Source of the DNA: Meloidogyne chitwoodi
Taxonomy: Eukaryota > Nematoda > Chromadorea > Rhabditida > Meloidogynidae
Reading direction: 5' to 3'
Assembly (NCBI GenBank): GCA_015183035.1
Contig: JACZZP010000007.1
Span: 496,001 to 560,000 of the forward strand
DNA length: 64,000 nucleotides
The notes under the pieces were generated by a model. That model did not search any database. It was not told the origin of the DNA and was given only the letters and a program-made list of their open reading frames with translations. This document shows, piece after piece, positions 8,792-20,993 of the stretch (the stretch's first letter is position 1; each line of letters begins with the position of its first letter). Both the position numbers and the translations under genes were made by a program.

Positions 8792-11700
8792 ATATTAAAA
8801 TAAGGCAGAGCTGCCAGATAAAAAAATGAAAAATCCGCAAATTCATCGAAAAAAATCCTCATTTTTGGGCAAAAATCCTCAAATAATAAAAATGCTTATT
8901 AAAGTAGAAATTTTTTTTAATAATATTCATATTTTTCGTTTCAGAATTTATTAAATATACAAAAATTTTTTAATTTTTTTCAGAAACTTTTTGTGTTGCT
9001 TTTTATAGTTTCCGGTGTTTATTTAATTAAAATTAATATTTTATTTAATTTTTTTCTCATTAATTATTTTTAATGTTTTTTCCTTAAAATTAATTTTAAA
9101 ATAGGTAGTAGGTATTTATTTATTATTTTATTTTTATAAAAATAAATAAATTATTTTAAATTAAATTTAGCTTTTTTATTATTTAAGTGAATTATTTAAA
9201 ATATTTTTTAAGCTAAAAATAAATTAAAATATTTTTTTTTAATTTTAAATTATGCAACATTTCTCTTTAAATTTAATTATTTTTTTATACATGTTTTTAC
9301 ATTTTAAAAATTTAATTAAATGACCACCTGATTTTTTGTATATTTTTAATTTGTCCAGAAATTAGTTGTTAAATAAGTTCAACAGCTGATATATATTTAT
9401 TTTTTAACTAAACTGTTCGTTGTTTTAAAAATAGCCAATTGCCATATGTGTGGCCCTCTGACCAAAAAATTTTTTTTAAAAAGCTGCAAGTCTTAAATAA
9501 ACTTTTAATTTTATTTTTTGGCAGCTGCCACCTTATCACCTTTTTTTATTTTGTCGTTATTTTAGCAAAATATATATATCTTGGCACAATTGTTTCTTTC
9601 CTCTCGAGTATTTTTTAATTTTGTTAGTTTTTAATTTGTCGCACAGCTGCGTGACCGTTTATGGCCAATTGTCTTTTTTTAATATTACAAGGATATATTT
9701 ATTTATTAAAAAAAAAGAAATGAATTTAAGAAGAGCAAAAGGTGAAAAAATATCAAAAAATTAATAGAGGAGATAAAATAAAAAGGTAAATAAAGGGGAG
9801 ACAATTGCCAAAAAATTAAAAAATATATATTTAAAACAAAGGTATATTAACACTAAAAATTGAACAAAAAAATATTTTTTATATAAAATGCCGAAAGGAA
9901 AATAATTTAAAAGTAGAGGAAGAGGAACAAATGCTTAGTAGAGGATAAGGAAAAAGAGTAAGAGTGAAGAAAGAATTTTGTTTACTGGCAAAAAAGAGAA
10001 AGTAAAATGAATGGTTTTAATAGTATATAATATATCTTTTAGTCTAAAAATAATTTAAGTAATTTTATAGAAATACCTGATGAAAAATAAAAATAATTCT
10101 AAAACAGTTGCTCTCATCTTCTGATCATTTTTATTATTTCTTAGAGTGGGAAAAATCAAATTTATTATTTTCTTTTAATCCTTTCCTCTACTATATCTCC
10201 TCTTTTTTTAATTTTTTGATATCCTCAATCCTATGAAAATTGATGAGCCGACAATTGGCCTATAAATACACTAACACTCTCCTTACATATATTTGATTTT
10301 AACTAAAAAATATAATATTTAAGAAATAAAAATCACTTTGATGTTTAGAGAAAAAGAAATAATATTGTCTTTAAATTTATAAAAAAATAATATATTTGTT
10401 ATGATTTTTAAGCATTTTTTGACCAAAATACGAGTTTAAAAAAAGAACGTGGGCAGTAAAATTATTTAAATGAAGGAAAAGCTTTTTTAAAAGGATTAAG
10501 ACAATTGGCATTATTTTTTAAAAAAGTAAGTAAATTTTAAGCTTAAAAAGAAATAAGAGATGAAGGGATTAGGTGATCCAATATTAAAGGAAGAGATAAA
10601 GAGAGAGAAAAAGAGGTTAGAGAGGATAAAAAAGAGATGAGATAAATTAAAGGAAGAAGAAGAAAAATAAATTAAAAGAAAAAAGAAGAAAAAAACATTA
10701 AAAATTAAAATTTTTAAAGTAACTGGATAGAGAAAAAAAAATAGTGTGTTAAATGAAGAGAGACAAAAAGCTAAAATAAATTTTATTTAATACAACCTAA
10801 CAACTGTTATTTTTTTTAATAAGAGAGGAAAAGTTTATTTTTCTACTGTGGCCCCTCCCCTTCTTTTTTTCATTATTTTTAATTTTATTTATTTTCTCTT
10901 TTATTTTATACTTTACAACAAAATCAGAATATCATCAATATTCACTCTTTTCCTCTTTTCCCTCTCTTTTATTTTAAAACAAAAAAAATAAAAAAATAAT
11001 TTTGTAGCAGAAGCAATTTTTTTTTTCTATCACTCAAATACTATTCATTGCTATATACTTTATTTTTTTTTAATTTTAGAAAAAATTTAAAAAAAAAAAA
11101 AAAAAATAAATTTTAAAATTAAGAGAATAAGTAATCACTCATTTTTAAATTAAATAAATTAAATTAAATAATTATTTTAAAATAAATAAAAATTTTCAAA
11201 GATTAAAGGTATTTTAGTTAACTCTGTTTAACTCTAATATTTTAACAATTTTTAACTAAAGAAAATTTTTTTTAAATTTTTTTTGCAAAAATATACAAAA
11301 TATAGAATATATTTTAAACAAATTTGTTTAAATAAATAATCCTTTAAAGCTTTATTTTTAAATGAAAAAAATTTTTTGAGGAAAATGCTTTTCTGCTTTC
11401 ACTTATAAACATTCTTTGAAGATAAAAATTTTAAATAAAAATTGAAAAAAATATTTTTAAACAAAAAATTGATTTTTGAATTAAAAAAATAATTTTTCCA
11501 ATTTTTGATGTTTTTTTGAAAAAATTTTTTGAATTTTTTTACCCAATAATTTATTTTTTTGGAAAAAATAAACTTTTTTATAAACTTACTTAACTTTTTT
11601 TTTATATTTTTAAATTATTTTCTCTATTTTCAAAAATTATTACACATAAAAATTCGAAAAAAAATAATAAATTAAAATAAATTAATTCTTTTTATTTTTT

Positions 11701-12612
11701 ACAACAATACTTATAAACACAGGCAACAGAGAAATCAACGGGAATATCAATCACTCTCTTTTTTACATATTTTACTGAATAAAATATTTTTTTATTTTTT
11801 TGTGGTTTTTATTTGATGGATTTATTTATTTATTTTTATTTTTGGATTTTACAGCAATAATAGTAATACAATTAATTTATTTATTTTTTATTTAAAGGAA
11901 ATAAATTTTTATTTAATTAATTTTAAAAGATTAAATTAATAATTGGACTTTTAATTAATTTTTAAAATTTATGGAATTTAAATAAAAATATATTTTTAAT
12001 TTTAAAAACAATTTATAAATACGAAAATTTAAATACCTAATAAAAGTTATCACTTCTATTGTACTAAATTCTGAAATTGTTTGGTAAAATTTTGCAATAA
12101 TTCTGATATTTACATATTTCAGAATATTATTACAAATTTCTGATTTAAATTCTGTTTTTTTAGTTGAGAATTTTTTTCAAAATTCTGATTTGTAAAAAGA
12201 TTCTGATTGTTTAGAAAATAATTCTGATTTTTTAGAAAAATATTCAGATTTTTATTTCAGAATATTTGTTTAATTTGATTTTAAAAAATTCTGAATTATT
12301 TCCAGAATTTTTAAATAAAAGAAAATTAATTTTTCAACATTTTTCTGGTTAAAAATTGAATAAATATTAAAAGTTTAATTTAATAAATAGAAAAACAGAA
12401 AAACACAAAAAATAAAATTTAATAAAATATTAAATCCTGTTATTTATTTATTTCTTTTTAATTTTATTTAATCAAAGCGGTGTTTTTTTATTTTTTTATT
12501 TTATTAAAAAAAGAAAACTTCTGGCAAAATTGTAATTTTATTATAAAAATAAGAAAAGAAAAATAGTAATAAAAAAATTAAAAAAATTATATTAATATTT
12601 AAAATTAATTAA
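8792..12612. other. intergenic region upstream of hlh-1 and downstream of the P450
   Basis: Highly AT-rich, with no credible exons on either strand. It contains an E-box cluster at 9383-9649 (listed separately), purine-rich runs at about 10550-10750 and dispersed ATTCTGAT/TCAGAAT minisatellite fragments at 12060-12310. Confidence 0.55.
9383..9649. promoter_or_regulatory. E-box cluster upstream of hlh-1
   Basis: Three CAGCTG sites (9383-9388, 9522-9527, 9644-9649) plus CAATTG (9436-9441) and CATATG (9443-9448) lie within 270 bp, about 0.95-1.2 kb upstream of the hlh-1 start. Further CAATTG sites follow to about 10500. CAGCTG is the favoured site of MyoD-type dimers, and myogenic genes commonly autoregulate. 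Function here is inferred. Confidence 0.5.
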
Positions 12613-15600
12613 TTAAATTAAATTGCGAGCAATTAAACAACATTTAAATGGTTGTGGAGAACACTAAAAAATTAAAAATAAAATTAACAAATTAAAAAAT
12701 AAATTTACTGTTAATCCATAAATTCTTTTTGTTGAAGGCATTACTTTCTCGCTTTCAGGCAAAAATTTAAAATTTTTAATTAAATAAGAAAAAATAAAAA
12801 AAAGTTCAGCGCGTGCCAAACTCTCTCCAAGACATTGTCTATTTTTTAAAATATTTAAAAAAATTTAAAAAATTTAAAAAACCGTTTTCCAATAGAAAAA
12901 GGTAAAAATGCCTCAATTCTTTTTAGTGTTAATTCCCCAAATTTATTTATTTCAATAAAACGTTCTGGATTAAATTTATTTGGTTCATTAAAATAATTAG
13001 AGTCATTCATTGTTACTTTATTAAAATATTAAAAATTAAAAAAAAATTAATTTTAATCTTTTTACTCGATATTTGTGGAAGAACCATTGTTCCAGCTTTA
13101 AAAAGAAAATTATCAATTTTAATATCTTCTAGGCAAGTACGTAATAAATTTATTGGTAAAATATTCGCAATGCGTTGGATTTCCTGAATATTTTTTAATA
13201 AAAATTATTTTTTAAAACTTTTAGAATTTTTTTTTAAATTTTAAATAATTAAATTAATTTAATTAAAAAATTCTAGAAATTTTTCTAAAATTTTTATTAA
13301 TTTTAAAAAGTAAAAAATTCAACTAATTTCCAAAATATTCAATTTTTCAATATTAATTAAAATAAATTAAAAATAAATTAAAAATAAATTTAAAATAAAT
13401 TAAATTAATTAATAAATTAATTTACACAAATAGTAGCACTTAAATAAATTAATTGACTACGATCTTTTAAATCAGGCTCATTTTGCCCTATTTTATTAAT
13501 TATTTCATTAAAACAACGTTCTTGTACTTGAGGATGTAAAATTAAAAGAATAATACCTTAAAAATATTTAAAATAAAAAATAAAATATTTAAAATATTTT
13601 AAAATTAAAAAAACCCCATTTTGTAGTAGTCACAGTTGTTTCACTTCCAGCAAAAAATAAATCAAGCAAAAGCATTTTTAATTGTTTTTCACTAAAAAAA
13701 TTAAAAATAAATTAAAAATAAATTAAATATTATATTCAAAAAATTTTAAAATAAAATTAAATATTTAAAAAAATTTTTTAATAAATTTTACTTTTTATTA
13801 TAGTTGCCCTTATCTTTTAAAATAATCTGCCTATATTTGGTTATTTTTTCATAACATTTTTTAAAATTTATATAAAAATATGAACTAAAATTTAAAAAAT
13901 AAAGCTCAATTTTAGCTTTATTTTAAAATTAAAGTTTATAAAATTTGATCAATTTTTGATAAAGTTATTATAAAAATTCTGAACTAGGTGACTTTTTGAA
14001 TTTTTTCCGGTACTTATGCCCTTATTCCACCCCCCTCCTTCTTCAATGCCGCGCCCTTTTTTTACTGCGCCGAAAAAATATTCTAGACTGCTTGATTGAA
14101 ATTGCCTTAGGAAAACTTTGATGTGTAAAGGCATGTTAAATTTAAAATGATAGCGTTACTATTTGTGCCATCATTTTAAAAAATAAACACATTATTAAAA
14201 TGAACTATGATCAATTAATTCGTAATATTAATGAACTTGGAAACGGTGATCATGAATTAGGAAGAATTAGATTCTTTCAACGACGTGGGATTTTGCATCA
14301 AGAACGTAATTGTGAGAAATGTGTGTTTTTGTTCCGTCGCTCGTCCAATATCAACAACAAATCTGTTTTTGATGATATTTTGAATGGGATTAACAATTTT
14401 ATGCCTCCTTTTTAATTTCTGTTGTTTTGTTTTCTTTTTTTATTAATTTATAAATATATACATATTTACACATCAAAGTTTTCCTAAGGCAATTTCAATC
14501 AAGCAGTCTAGAATATTTTTTCGGCGCAGTAAAAAAAGGGCGCGGCATTGAAGAAGGAGGGGGGTGGAATAAGGGCATAAGTACCTTTTTTCCTTATAAA
14601 TTATTAAAAAAATATATTTTACTTAAAATAATCCAAATTGTTGTTAAAATCATCATTTTGATCATTTTTTAATTTTTTCCTTCTTTTAATTTCATTTAAA
14701 TAAGCAAAAATAAAATCTGAAGAAGGCATTTCTTCTTTATTTAAATAATTAAATTTAATTAAATGTTCATTAATATGTTTTTCTAAAAATAACCAAAAAT
14801 CATTTCTAATTTTTAATAATTTTTTCCAAGAAGAATTTAGCTTAAAAAAAATTAATTAATTAATTTTAAAAAAATTAATTTTTTTACCAAAGGTAAATTT
14901 ATTGTCCACGGAAAACTTAAATATAAACCCATTATTGGCTTAACTACTAAACTAGACTGTTCATCAAGCATTTGTTGTACTCGAATAAATGAAGGGTCAT
15001 CCTGTGTTTTTAATAATAAATGTTTATAGTTTTATATTTGTGTTTTTTTTTATTTCTGTGTTTTTTGTATTTTTGTGTTTTTTGTATTTTTGTTTTTTTT
15101 ATTTTTTGTGTTTTGTATTTTTGTTTTTTTGTGTTTTTGTATTTTTTGTGTTTTTTTGTGTTTTTTGTATTTTTGTGTTTTATGTATTTTGTATTTTTGA
15201 GTTTTTTGTATTTTTGTGTTTTTGTACTTTTTGTTTTTTGTGTTTTTTGTATTTTGTGTTTTTGTATTTTTGAGTTTTTTGTATTTTTGTGTTTTTGTAC
15301 TTTTTGTTTTTTGTATTTTTTGTAAAAAATACTTAAATTACCACACATGAGCGTATGTTCTGCTAAAAAGAATGCTGTTAATAATATTAGCAATACAAAC
15401 TGCAACAGGTTTAGAAAGATCAAAAGCTTCAGTTTTTGTATTCTTAGGATTTTTAGTAAATTTATTATTTAAATGAGCAATTAATGAACGAACTTCCATC
15501 TTTAAAAAATTAATATAATTTAATTTATAAATAAATTTAATAAATAAACTTTAATTTTTTCTTCCATTTCAGTTCTCCCAAAACCAAAATCTCTAAGTAC

Positions 15601-16963
15601 ATGAAGTGAAAAACGTCTCTGTTCTCTCCATTTATCTCCTTGTATTTGTATTATTCCATTATGTCCATCCATAAATGTATTTGTTATAAAATTCTGCCAT
15701 CTACCAGAAAATACATCCCCATTACGAATAAAATAGTATTTAAGTAAATTTACATCTGAGACCATTACCATCTTTTTTAATTAATTTTAAAAAATTATTC
15801 TGATTTTTTTAAATCTATTCTGATTTTTTTTAATTTTATCAGAAAAAATATTATTTTTACAATTATTTAGTCTTAAAATTCTGATTTTCTGAAAATAATT
15901 TATTAATCAGAATTTTTATTTTATTCTGATTAGTTAAAATTCTGATTTTCTAAAATTCTGATTTTTTTATTTTTCAGAATTTTATTTAAAAATTCTGATT
16001 TTTATTTTCTGTATTTCTTCTTTTGAAATTCTAATTTTATAATAAGATATATTTTTCAAATTATTAATTAATAATAATCGCCTAAATATTATTCTATTAA
16101 ATTTATTTAAATTAATTAAATATTTAATTAAATTAAAATATTAAAAAAACATACAGGTATAGGACCCATCCAAAATGTAAAAATACCTCCATAATATTTA
16201 TTCCATTTTTGTAATAATAAATCAATATTTGATGCTCCATGTAAAATAACTTAAAAATAAATATAAAATTTTAATTTATTTTTACCTTGAGGCATATTTC
16301 CAGCAATTAAAAATGGAACAGGACCAGGAGGTAGAAAACGTCTTTTCCAGTATAATTCATATAAAATATAAAATAAAAATAACAAAAAAAATGCCAAAAA
16401 TAATAAATTTGTTGTTTTTAGTGTCTAGAAAAAATTAAATAAATTTATTAAAAAAATAAATTAATTAAATCTTCTAAAATTAATTACTAATTAAATATAA
16501 ACCTCTTCTCTTCACATATTTATTTTTATTAAATTTTAAAATATTTTCAATTTAATTTTAAGAAAAATTTAAAAAAGCTCTGGGAACATTTAAAAAAATT
16601 TAATTCATTAATAAAACCCTGGAAGTTATATTTTTTTAATTATTTTTTAGAGAGAGCTTTTGCCCTAATTATAGTAAAATAATAATAATTTTTATTATTT
16701 TTATTTTTTTAATTAACTTACATAATTAAAAAATAAATTAATAAAATAATCATTAAAATTTGATGTGAATATATTTATTATAATATTTTGAAAAATTACA
16801 AAAATTAATAAAATACAAAAAAGTTGAATTAAATTAAAATAAGTAATTGATAAGCCTTTAAAATAATTAAAATTAAAAACATATTAATTAAAAGAAAACC
16901 TTTAGGTATTTTTATAAATTTTAAAAATAAAAAAATATTTTTAACTTTTTGAATTGGCTCCAT
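12613..16963 (-). CDS. microsomal cytochrome P450 (nematode CYP2-clan type)
   Basis: Fourteen exons on the minus strand: 16963-16900, 16855-16722, 16424-16286, 16249-16155, 15771-15550, 15499-15347, 15001-14888, 14840-14623, 13691-13615, 13556-13426, 13183-13066, 13015-12883, 12838-12709, 12663-12613. Phases agree; 592 residues. Motifs: membrane anchor at 73-90 followed by RRFLPPGPVP, C-helix KWREQRRF, I-helix AGSETT (394-399), K-helix EIQR (450-453), FNPERF, and the heme loop PFSIGKRQCLGE with Cys535. All catalytic landmarks are present, so it should be an active monooxygenase on the ER membrane. The first two exons add a second hydrophobic stretch, making it about 90 residues longer than usual; exon 3 has no ATG, so they seem needed, but they are the least certain part. 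The donor of exon 6 (CAT|GTGTGG) was chosen by phase. Confidence 0.92.
14009..14585. mobile_element. Merlin-like DNA transposon, 577 bp, in P450 intron 8
   Basis: Perfect or near-perfect 121-bp terminal inverted repeats (14009-14129 and 14465-14585) begin ggtacttatgcccttattcc. They are flanked by the 8-bp target duplication ttttttcc (14001-14008, 14586-14593). The arms are much richer in GC than the host intron. The internal ORF (14200-14415) resembles the N-terminus of IS1016/ISXO2-type transposases, the bacterial relatives of Merlin. The element lacks a catalytic domain and is therefore non-autonomous. Confidence 0.85.
14200..14415 (+). pseudogene. truncated Merlin transposase N-terminus inside the element
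   Basis: An intact 71-codon ORF. The segment FFQRRGILHQERNCEKC matches the helix plus first Cys-X2-Cys half of the zinc ribbon that opens IS1016/ISXO2-like transposases. The second half and the DDE domain are absent. A decayed relative lies on the minus strand near 55380-55430. Confidence 0.6.
15010..15325. repeat. T/G-rich microsatellite in P450 intron 6
   Basis: Irregular repeats of ttttttgtgttttttgtattt on the plus strand (AC/A-rich on the gene strand). The long ORFs on both strands are only repeat artefacts. Confidence 0.9.
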
Positions 16964-17715
16964 TTTTAAATAAATAAATAAAAATTAAAAAAAAATATTT
17001 ATTTTAAAAATAATGATTTTTTCAAAAATAAATTTCTCTTTTTATTTGTTTGACACAAATCTTCTCTCTTGTTTTTAAATCCAACAATTCTCCTTTTATA
17101 CTTTTACATGCACAAATACAAGTATGTCACAGCTTTTTAAATTTAGGGCGCGAATGATTTTTGTTATTTTTATTTTTAATGTTTTAAAAGAAAAAAATAG
17201 AAAATTAGATTTAAAAAAAAAATATTTTTTATAAATTTAATTAATTATTAGCGATGAAAGTACAACAAAATTATTTTTAAAAATCAGAATCTTTTTTAAT
17301 TTTTATATTTCAAAAATTACTTTCGGCTTCTTTTATCTATAATCAAAATTAATTAATAAAAAAATATATGTGTATTATGAAATAGCGACAACCAAAACAC
17401 GAAATATTAAAAAAGTGCACTTAAAGAGTAAAATAAATATGGACAAATTTACCAATTCATTAATTTAAAATTAATAAAATAAAAGGATAGAATGACGTTA
17501 TATTTCAAAATTTAATTTCGTTGCGCCTTTAATTAAATTAATTAAAAAATAATATAGTGCATTATTACTAATTGCGATTACTAAAACACATTATATTAAA
17601 AAAGTGCAATTAAAAAGTAAATAAATATAGGCAAAAAATCTCTTAAATATTATTCATTAATTTATTTTAAATTAAAAAAAAATAAAAGGATATAGGGAAA
17701 GTTCAGTGCCGTAAA
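16964..17715. other. upstream regions: P450 (minus) and family copy A (plus)
   Basis: From about 17205 to 17715 the sequence is nearly identical to 28715-29213 upstream of copy C. It holds two instances of a repeated module, at about 17370-17420 (tgtattatgaaatagcgac, then caaaacac and aaaaaagtgca) and 17557-17615 (tagtgcattattactaattg, then aaaacaca). The final 20 bases before the ATG (gggaaagttcagtgccgtaa) are also shared with copy C. Confidence 0.6.
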
Positions 17716-19442
17716 ATGAATTCAAAAATTTTATTTTTTATTCTTCTTTCTCTTTTATTTTTGTATTCTAATGCTATTTATCAAACTAATCAACGTTTTG
17801 TTTATATAAAATTAGGTGAAATGAATTTAACAGAAATTAAATTTAAACAGAGTTATAAAGATAAAAATAAAATTTATTTGGAAATTTCTCTTGAATTTAA
17901 AAATGAATATGTTGAAATTCGCATAACAACACAAAATTATAGAGAACAAAAATCTTATTCAACTGAAAATGCAAAAATTGATGAAAATGGGATAAAAAAT
18001 TAATTATTTCAGATTTATTTGATAAAGATTGTAGAAATGGACTTGACATTGACGGAAGATATTTAAATGAAGAATATTTTGAGGTAATAAAATAAACTTT
18101 TTTTAATTAAACTTTCAGTAGAGGTCGAACTTAGCGTCTCATTATATGCGCCTAATTATCTAATTAAACTTATTTACGGAGGCATTTTAATGAAAATACA
18201 ATTATATAAAAATATATTATTATTATTATTGTTGGGGGTAGCGATATAGTATAAAAGGCGCAGTCTTTTATTAGTCGTGGTTAATTAGTTTTAGTCCAAA
18301 GTCACAAGTGTTCCATTCTTCTGTTGCCTTCACCTTTGTTGTATTTTCCCTTTGCGAAAAAGAGCAGTTTCTAGTTATTATCATATTCTGCATTATTCTA
18401 GTTTGTAACTTACTTGAAGTTAAAACAATTATTTTAGAACATAGAAATATCAATTTTTCCACTATTTCGTCCAAATTTAAATTTTATACCAATTAATCCA
18501 ATAATAAATAAAAATGGAAATGATCAATTAATTAAATTGGAATGGAATTTAAATTTAGAAGAAAATGGAATAAGTAAAATTAAAATTTGTATAAAATATA
18601 AAAATAAAGGAAATTATTTAATTATTGTAAATAATGGAAGATATCCATATTATATTAATAATTTTGAAGAAATTGAAAAAAATGGAGAAGAAAAATGCTT
18701 TAAAAAAATATTTAAAAATTTATCTGAAGAAGAAAGGAAATATTTAAGTTATTTTAAAAGAAGAATTGAAATTTTAATTATTCCAGAAAATGAATTAAAT
18801 ATAAATGAAATTAAAGAAATATCTAGTAAATTTAATTTTAAATTAATTAATAAATTTTTTAGAGAAAAATTTTATTGGAAATAAAGAAATTCAAAGTTTA
18901 TTTAAAGTTTCTTATTTTTATACGATAATAAATAAATTTTCGTTTCCAATTATAAAACCTTTATTTGATGATGAATATTATAAATTTGAAATTTATCCAA
19001 AAGAAACTGAAATTATTACAGGTTATATAATTTAATCTTTTTATAATAATAATTAGATAATATATGGACACCAGTGTTTGCGTGACCGGCCTTTTCCCGG
19101 TCATAAAAATGACCTGACCTGACCATGACCGCAGTTTCGGTCAGGTCAGGTCATGACCGAAAATGACCGAAAAATTTTTGAAATATAAGGGGTACAAAAA
19201 TGCATTTGGCATATATTTTATTCCATTTTTGTTTTAAATTTATTTATAGGATAGTAATAATTAAAAAGAAATACATTTAAATAAACTTAATTAATGAATG
19301 AATGATTTAAATAGATAAATAAGGAGGTAATTCAACAGTTTAGGCTTTTATGTTGCTTCGATGAGTAGCAAAAGAATACTGCGAAAAAATGCGTCAATCG
19401 GTGCAACTAAAAATAAAAAATTCAGATTTCTGGGATCCCGAC

Positions 19443-19575
19443 CAGTGATCGACAAGTTCCAGTTCCGGAACTGGAACTATGGAACTATAAATTTATGGAA
19501 CTGGTTTGGAACTGGAACTATGGAACTAGCTGATGCCTGGAACTGGATTAGAACTAGTTCCGGAACTAGTTCCTA
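19443..19575. mobile_element. truncated copy of the 'cagtgatcg.caagttccagttcc' MITE
   Basis: Begins cagtgatcgacaagttccag and continues with ggaactggaac repeats. It matches the complete element at 20994-21217 but lacks the right terminus. Confidence 0.65.
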
Positions 19576-19689
19576 AGATATATTTCCCCCTAATTATCCC
19601 TTAATTTCTTCCTCTCTTGCACATAGAAAAATACATATAAAAAGGAAGAAATTATTTATAATTTATTTATTTTCACTGTTGATGTATTT

Positions 19690-19815
19690 GTGGTTGAGTG
19701 GTTAATGTGTTAGGCTACAGTTGTAAATGGTAGTTAGTTCGATTTAAAATCAAAGGATTCGAGCCTACGTTAAGTTTGGATCTAAGTAAGTCTAACACAC
19801 TAACCACTCAACCAC
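19690..19815. repeat. palindromic tRNA-like (box A/box B) element
   Basis: 24-bp arms gtggttgagtggttaatgtg (19690-) and its inverse (19792-19815) each resemble the tRNA-Ser/Leu D-arm and box A (TGGYYGAGTGGTTAA). Between them gtaggctcgaatcc (minus strand) / ggattcgagcctac (plus strand) resembles box B. On the minus strand the order and spacing match a long-variable-arm tRNA, but stems are degenerate. Probably a tRNA-derived SINE piece or pseudo-tRNA rather than a working tRNA. Confidence 0.5.
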
Positions 19816-20772
19816 ACTCTACTAACATAATAGTCAATTTAATTCTAAATAAATCTTACCCATTAAAAATTCTTTTCTTCCCCCATTCATATTTATGAGT
19901 GAAAGAAGGGAAAGAAAAGGGGAAAAATTAAATAACGGTCATTGACATTTGAGATTTTCGGTCATATGACCGGTCATGACCATTTTGAATTTTTGGTCAA
20001 AAAATCTGACCTGACCGGCCTTTTCCCGGTCACCAAAATGACCTGACCTGACCAAAAATTTCGGTCAGGTCAGGTCAGGTCACTTTTGGTCATGACCGAA
20101 ACCCGGTCACGAACACACTGATGGACACATATAAGTCAGGGAAATAAGACTGTTTTTCTTATAAATAAAATAAATTTATTTAAAAAATTTTACTTATAAT
20201 TTTAATAAATTTAAGGAAATAATGAAGTACAATATTTACTTAATGAAAATGAAAAAATAAAAGAAATTAATATTCCAACAAAATCTAAATTAATTAAAGG
20301 AAAAAATATTTTAAAAAATAATTTAAAAGATTATTTAATTCAAAGAGAAGTAAAAACAATTTCTAAAAATATAATTCTTCAAGATTTACAAGAATGGTTT
20401 TTAATTGGTAGTAATGATTATTATTTTATGGATAAAGATGGAAAAACTTAAAAAATAATTAATTTAGAAATTTTGGAAAATTTTGAAGATTTAGAAATTT
20501 AAAAAAACTTAGGGGTATTTTAGTCCTGAAATGTGACCGAGAAAGGTACTTTTGTGTTATCTGTACGCAAATTTTTACATTACCTATAGTTAGTATTAAA
20601 AATTATTTAAATAATAAATAGTACTCTAAATAAAAATATATTTATACAACTCTGAAAAAAGAACTTTCAAATAGTTTTTTCTGTGTTTCTTATTTTGTCA
20701 TGTATCATTTTTCATACATTATTTTTCATTTAGAACAATGAACCAATTTCCACTACTTTGAATATTAATTAT

Positions 20773-20954
20773 TAGTGCCCGGCGCCGGACCGGATCCGGC
20801 CGGATTTTTCCGGATACGGTCCCAAAACTCGTGGTTTTTTCAAAATCTCCGGATTAATTCCGGACCGGATTATAACGACCGGATCCGGTCCGGCTCTATT
20901 CACAAAATATAAATCCGGTCCGGAATCCGGAAAAATCGATTTTACCGGGCACTA
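20773..20954. mobile_element. 182-bp GC-rich MITE (tagtgcccgg ends), 8-bp duplication
   Basis: Termini tagtgcccgg and ccgggcacta; duplication ttaattat at 20765-20772 and 20955-20962. The body is made of accggatccgg-type repeats that strongly exceed the local GC content. Confidence 0.8.
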
Positions 20955-20993
20955 TTAATTATAGTTAATTTAAAAATATTATGTACAGATAAC

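Larger units (their letters stand above)
19072..20120. mobile_element. hAT-like element, 1049 bp, in intron 3 of copy A
   Basis: Ends cagtgtttgcgtgaccgg and ccggtcacgaacacactg are inverted. The 8-bp duplication atggacac lies at 19064-19071 and 20121-20128. Both ends carry blocks of gacctgacc and ggtcaggtc repeats (19079-19170, 19935-20115). The interior has a truncated second repeat (19443-19575) and a tRNA-like palindrome (19690-19815). No transposase frame is seen. Confidence 0.85.
17716..20451 (+). pseudogene. secreted 'MNSK' family copy A, disrupted
   Basis: Four exons: 17716-18083, 18438-18825, 18863-19021, 20216-20451. The signal peptide (MNSKILFFILLSLLFLYSNA) and later blocks are intact. 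Exon 1 has lost one base near 17995-18005 relative to copies B and C, which creates a stop (TAA at 18001-18003 in the read frame). Exon 4 ends early at TAA 20449-20451, where the other copies have a Glu codon. With the deletion ignored, the remaining phases agree. Intron 3 holds a 1049-bp hAT-like element. Two independent lesions argue for a pseudogene, although a truncated 95-residue secreted peptide could still be made. Confidence 0.8.

Noticed and set aside
15341..15346. Alternative P450 exon 6 donor TG|GTAATT
   Set aside because: It would put exon 7 out of frame and meet a stop. The upstream CAT|GTGTGG donor keeps the family-like junction AHDDPSF.
14989..15423. Long ORFs on both strands rich in Phe/Cys or Lys/Gln
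   Set aside because: They read through a T/G microsatellite in a P450 intron. Only 15347-15499 is real exon.
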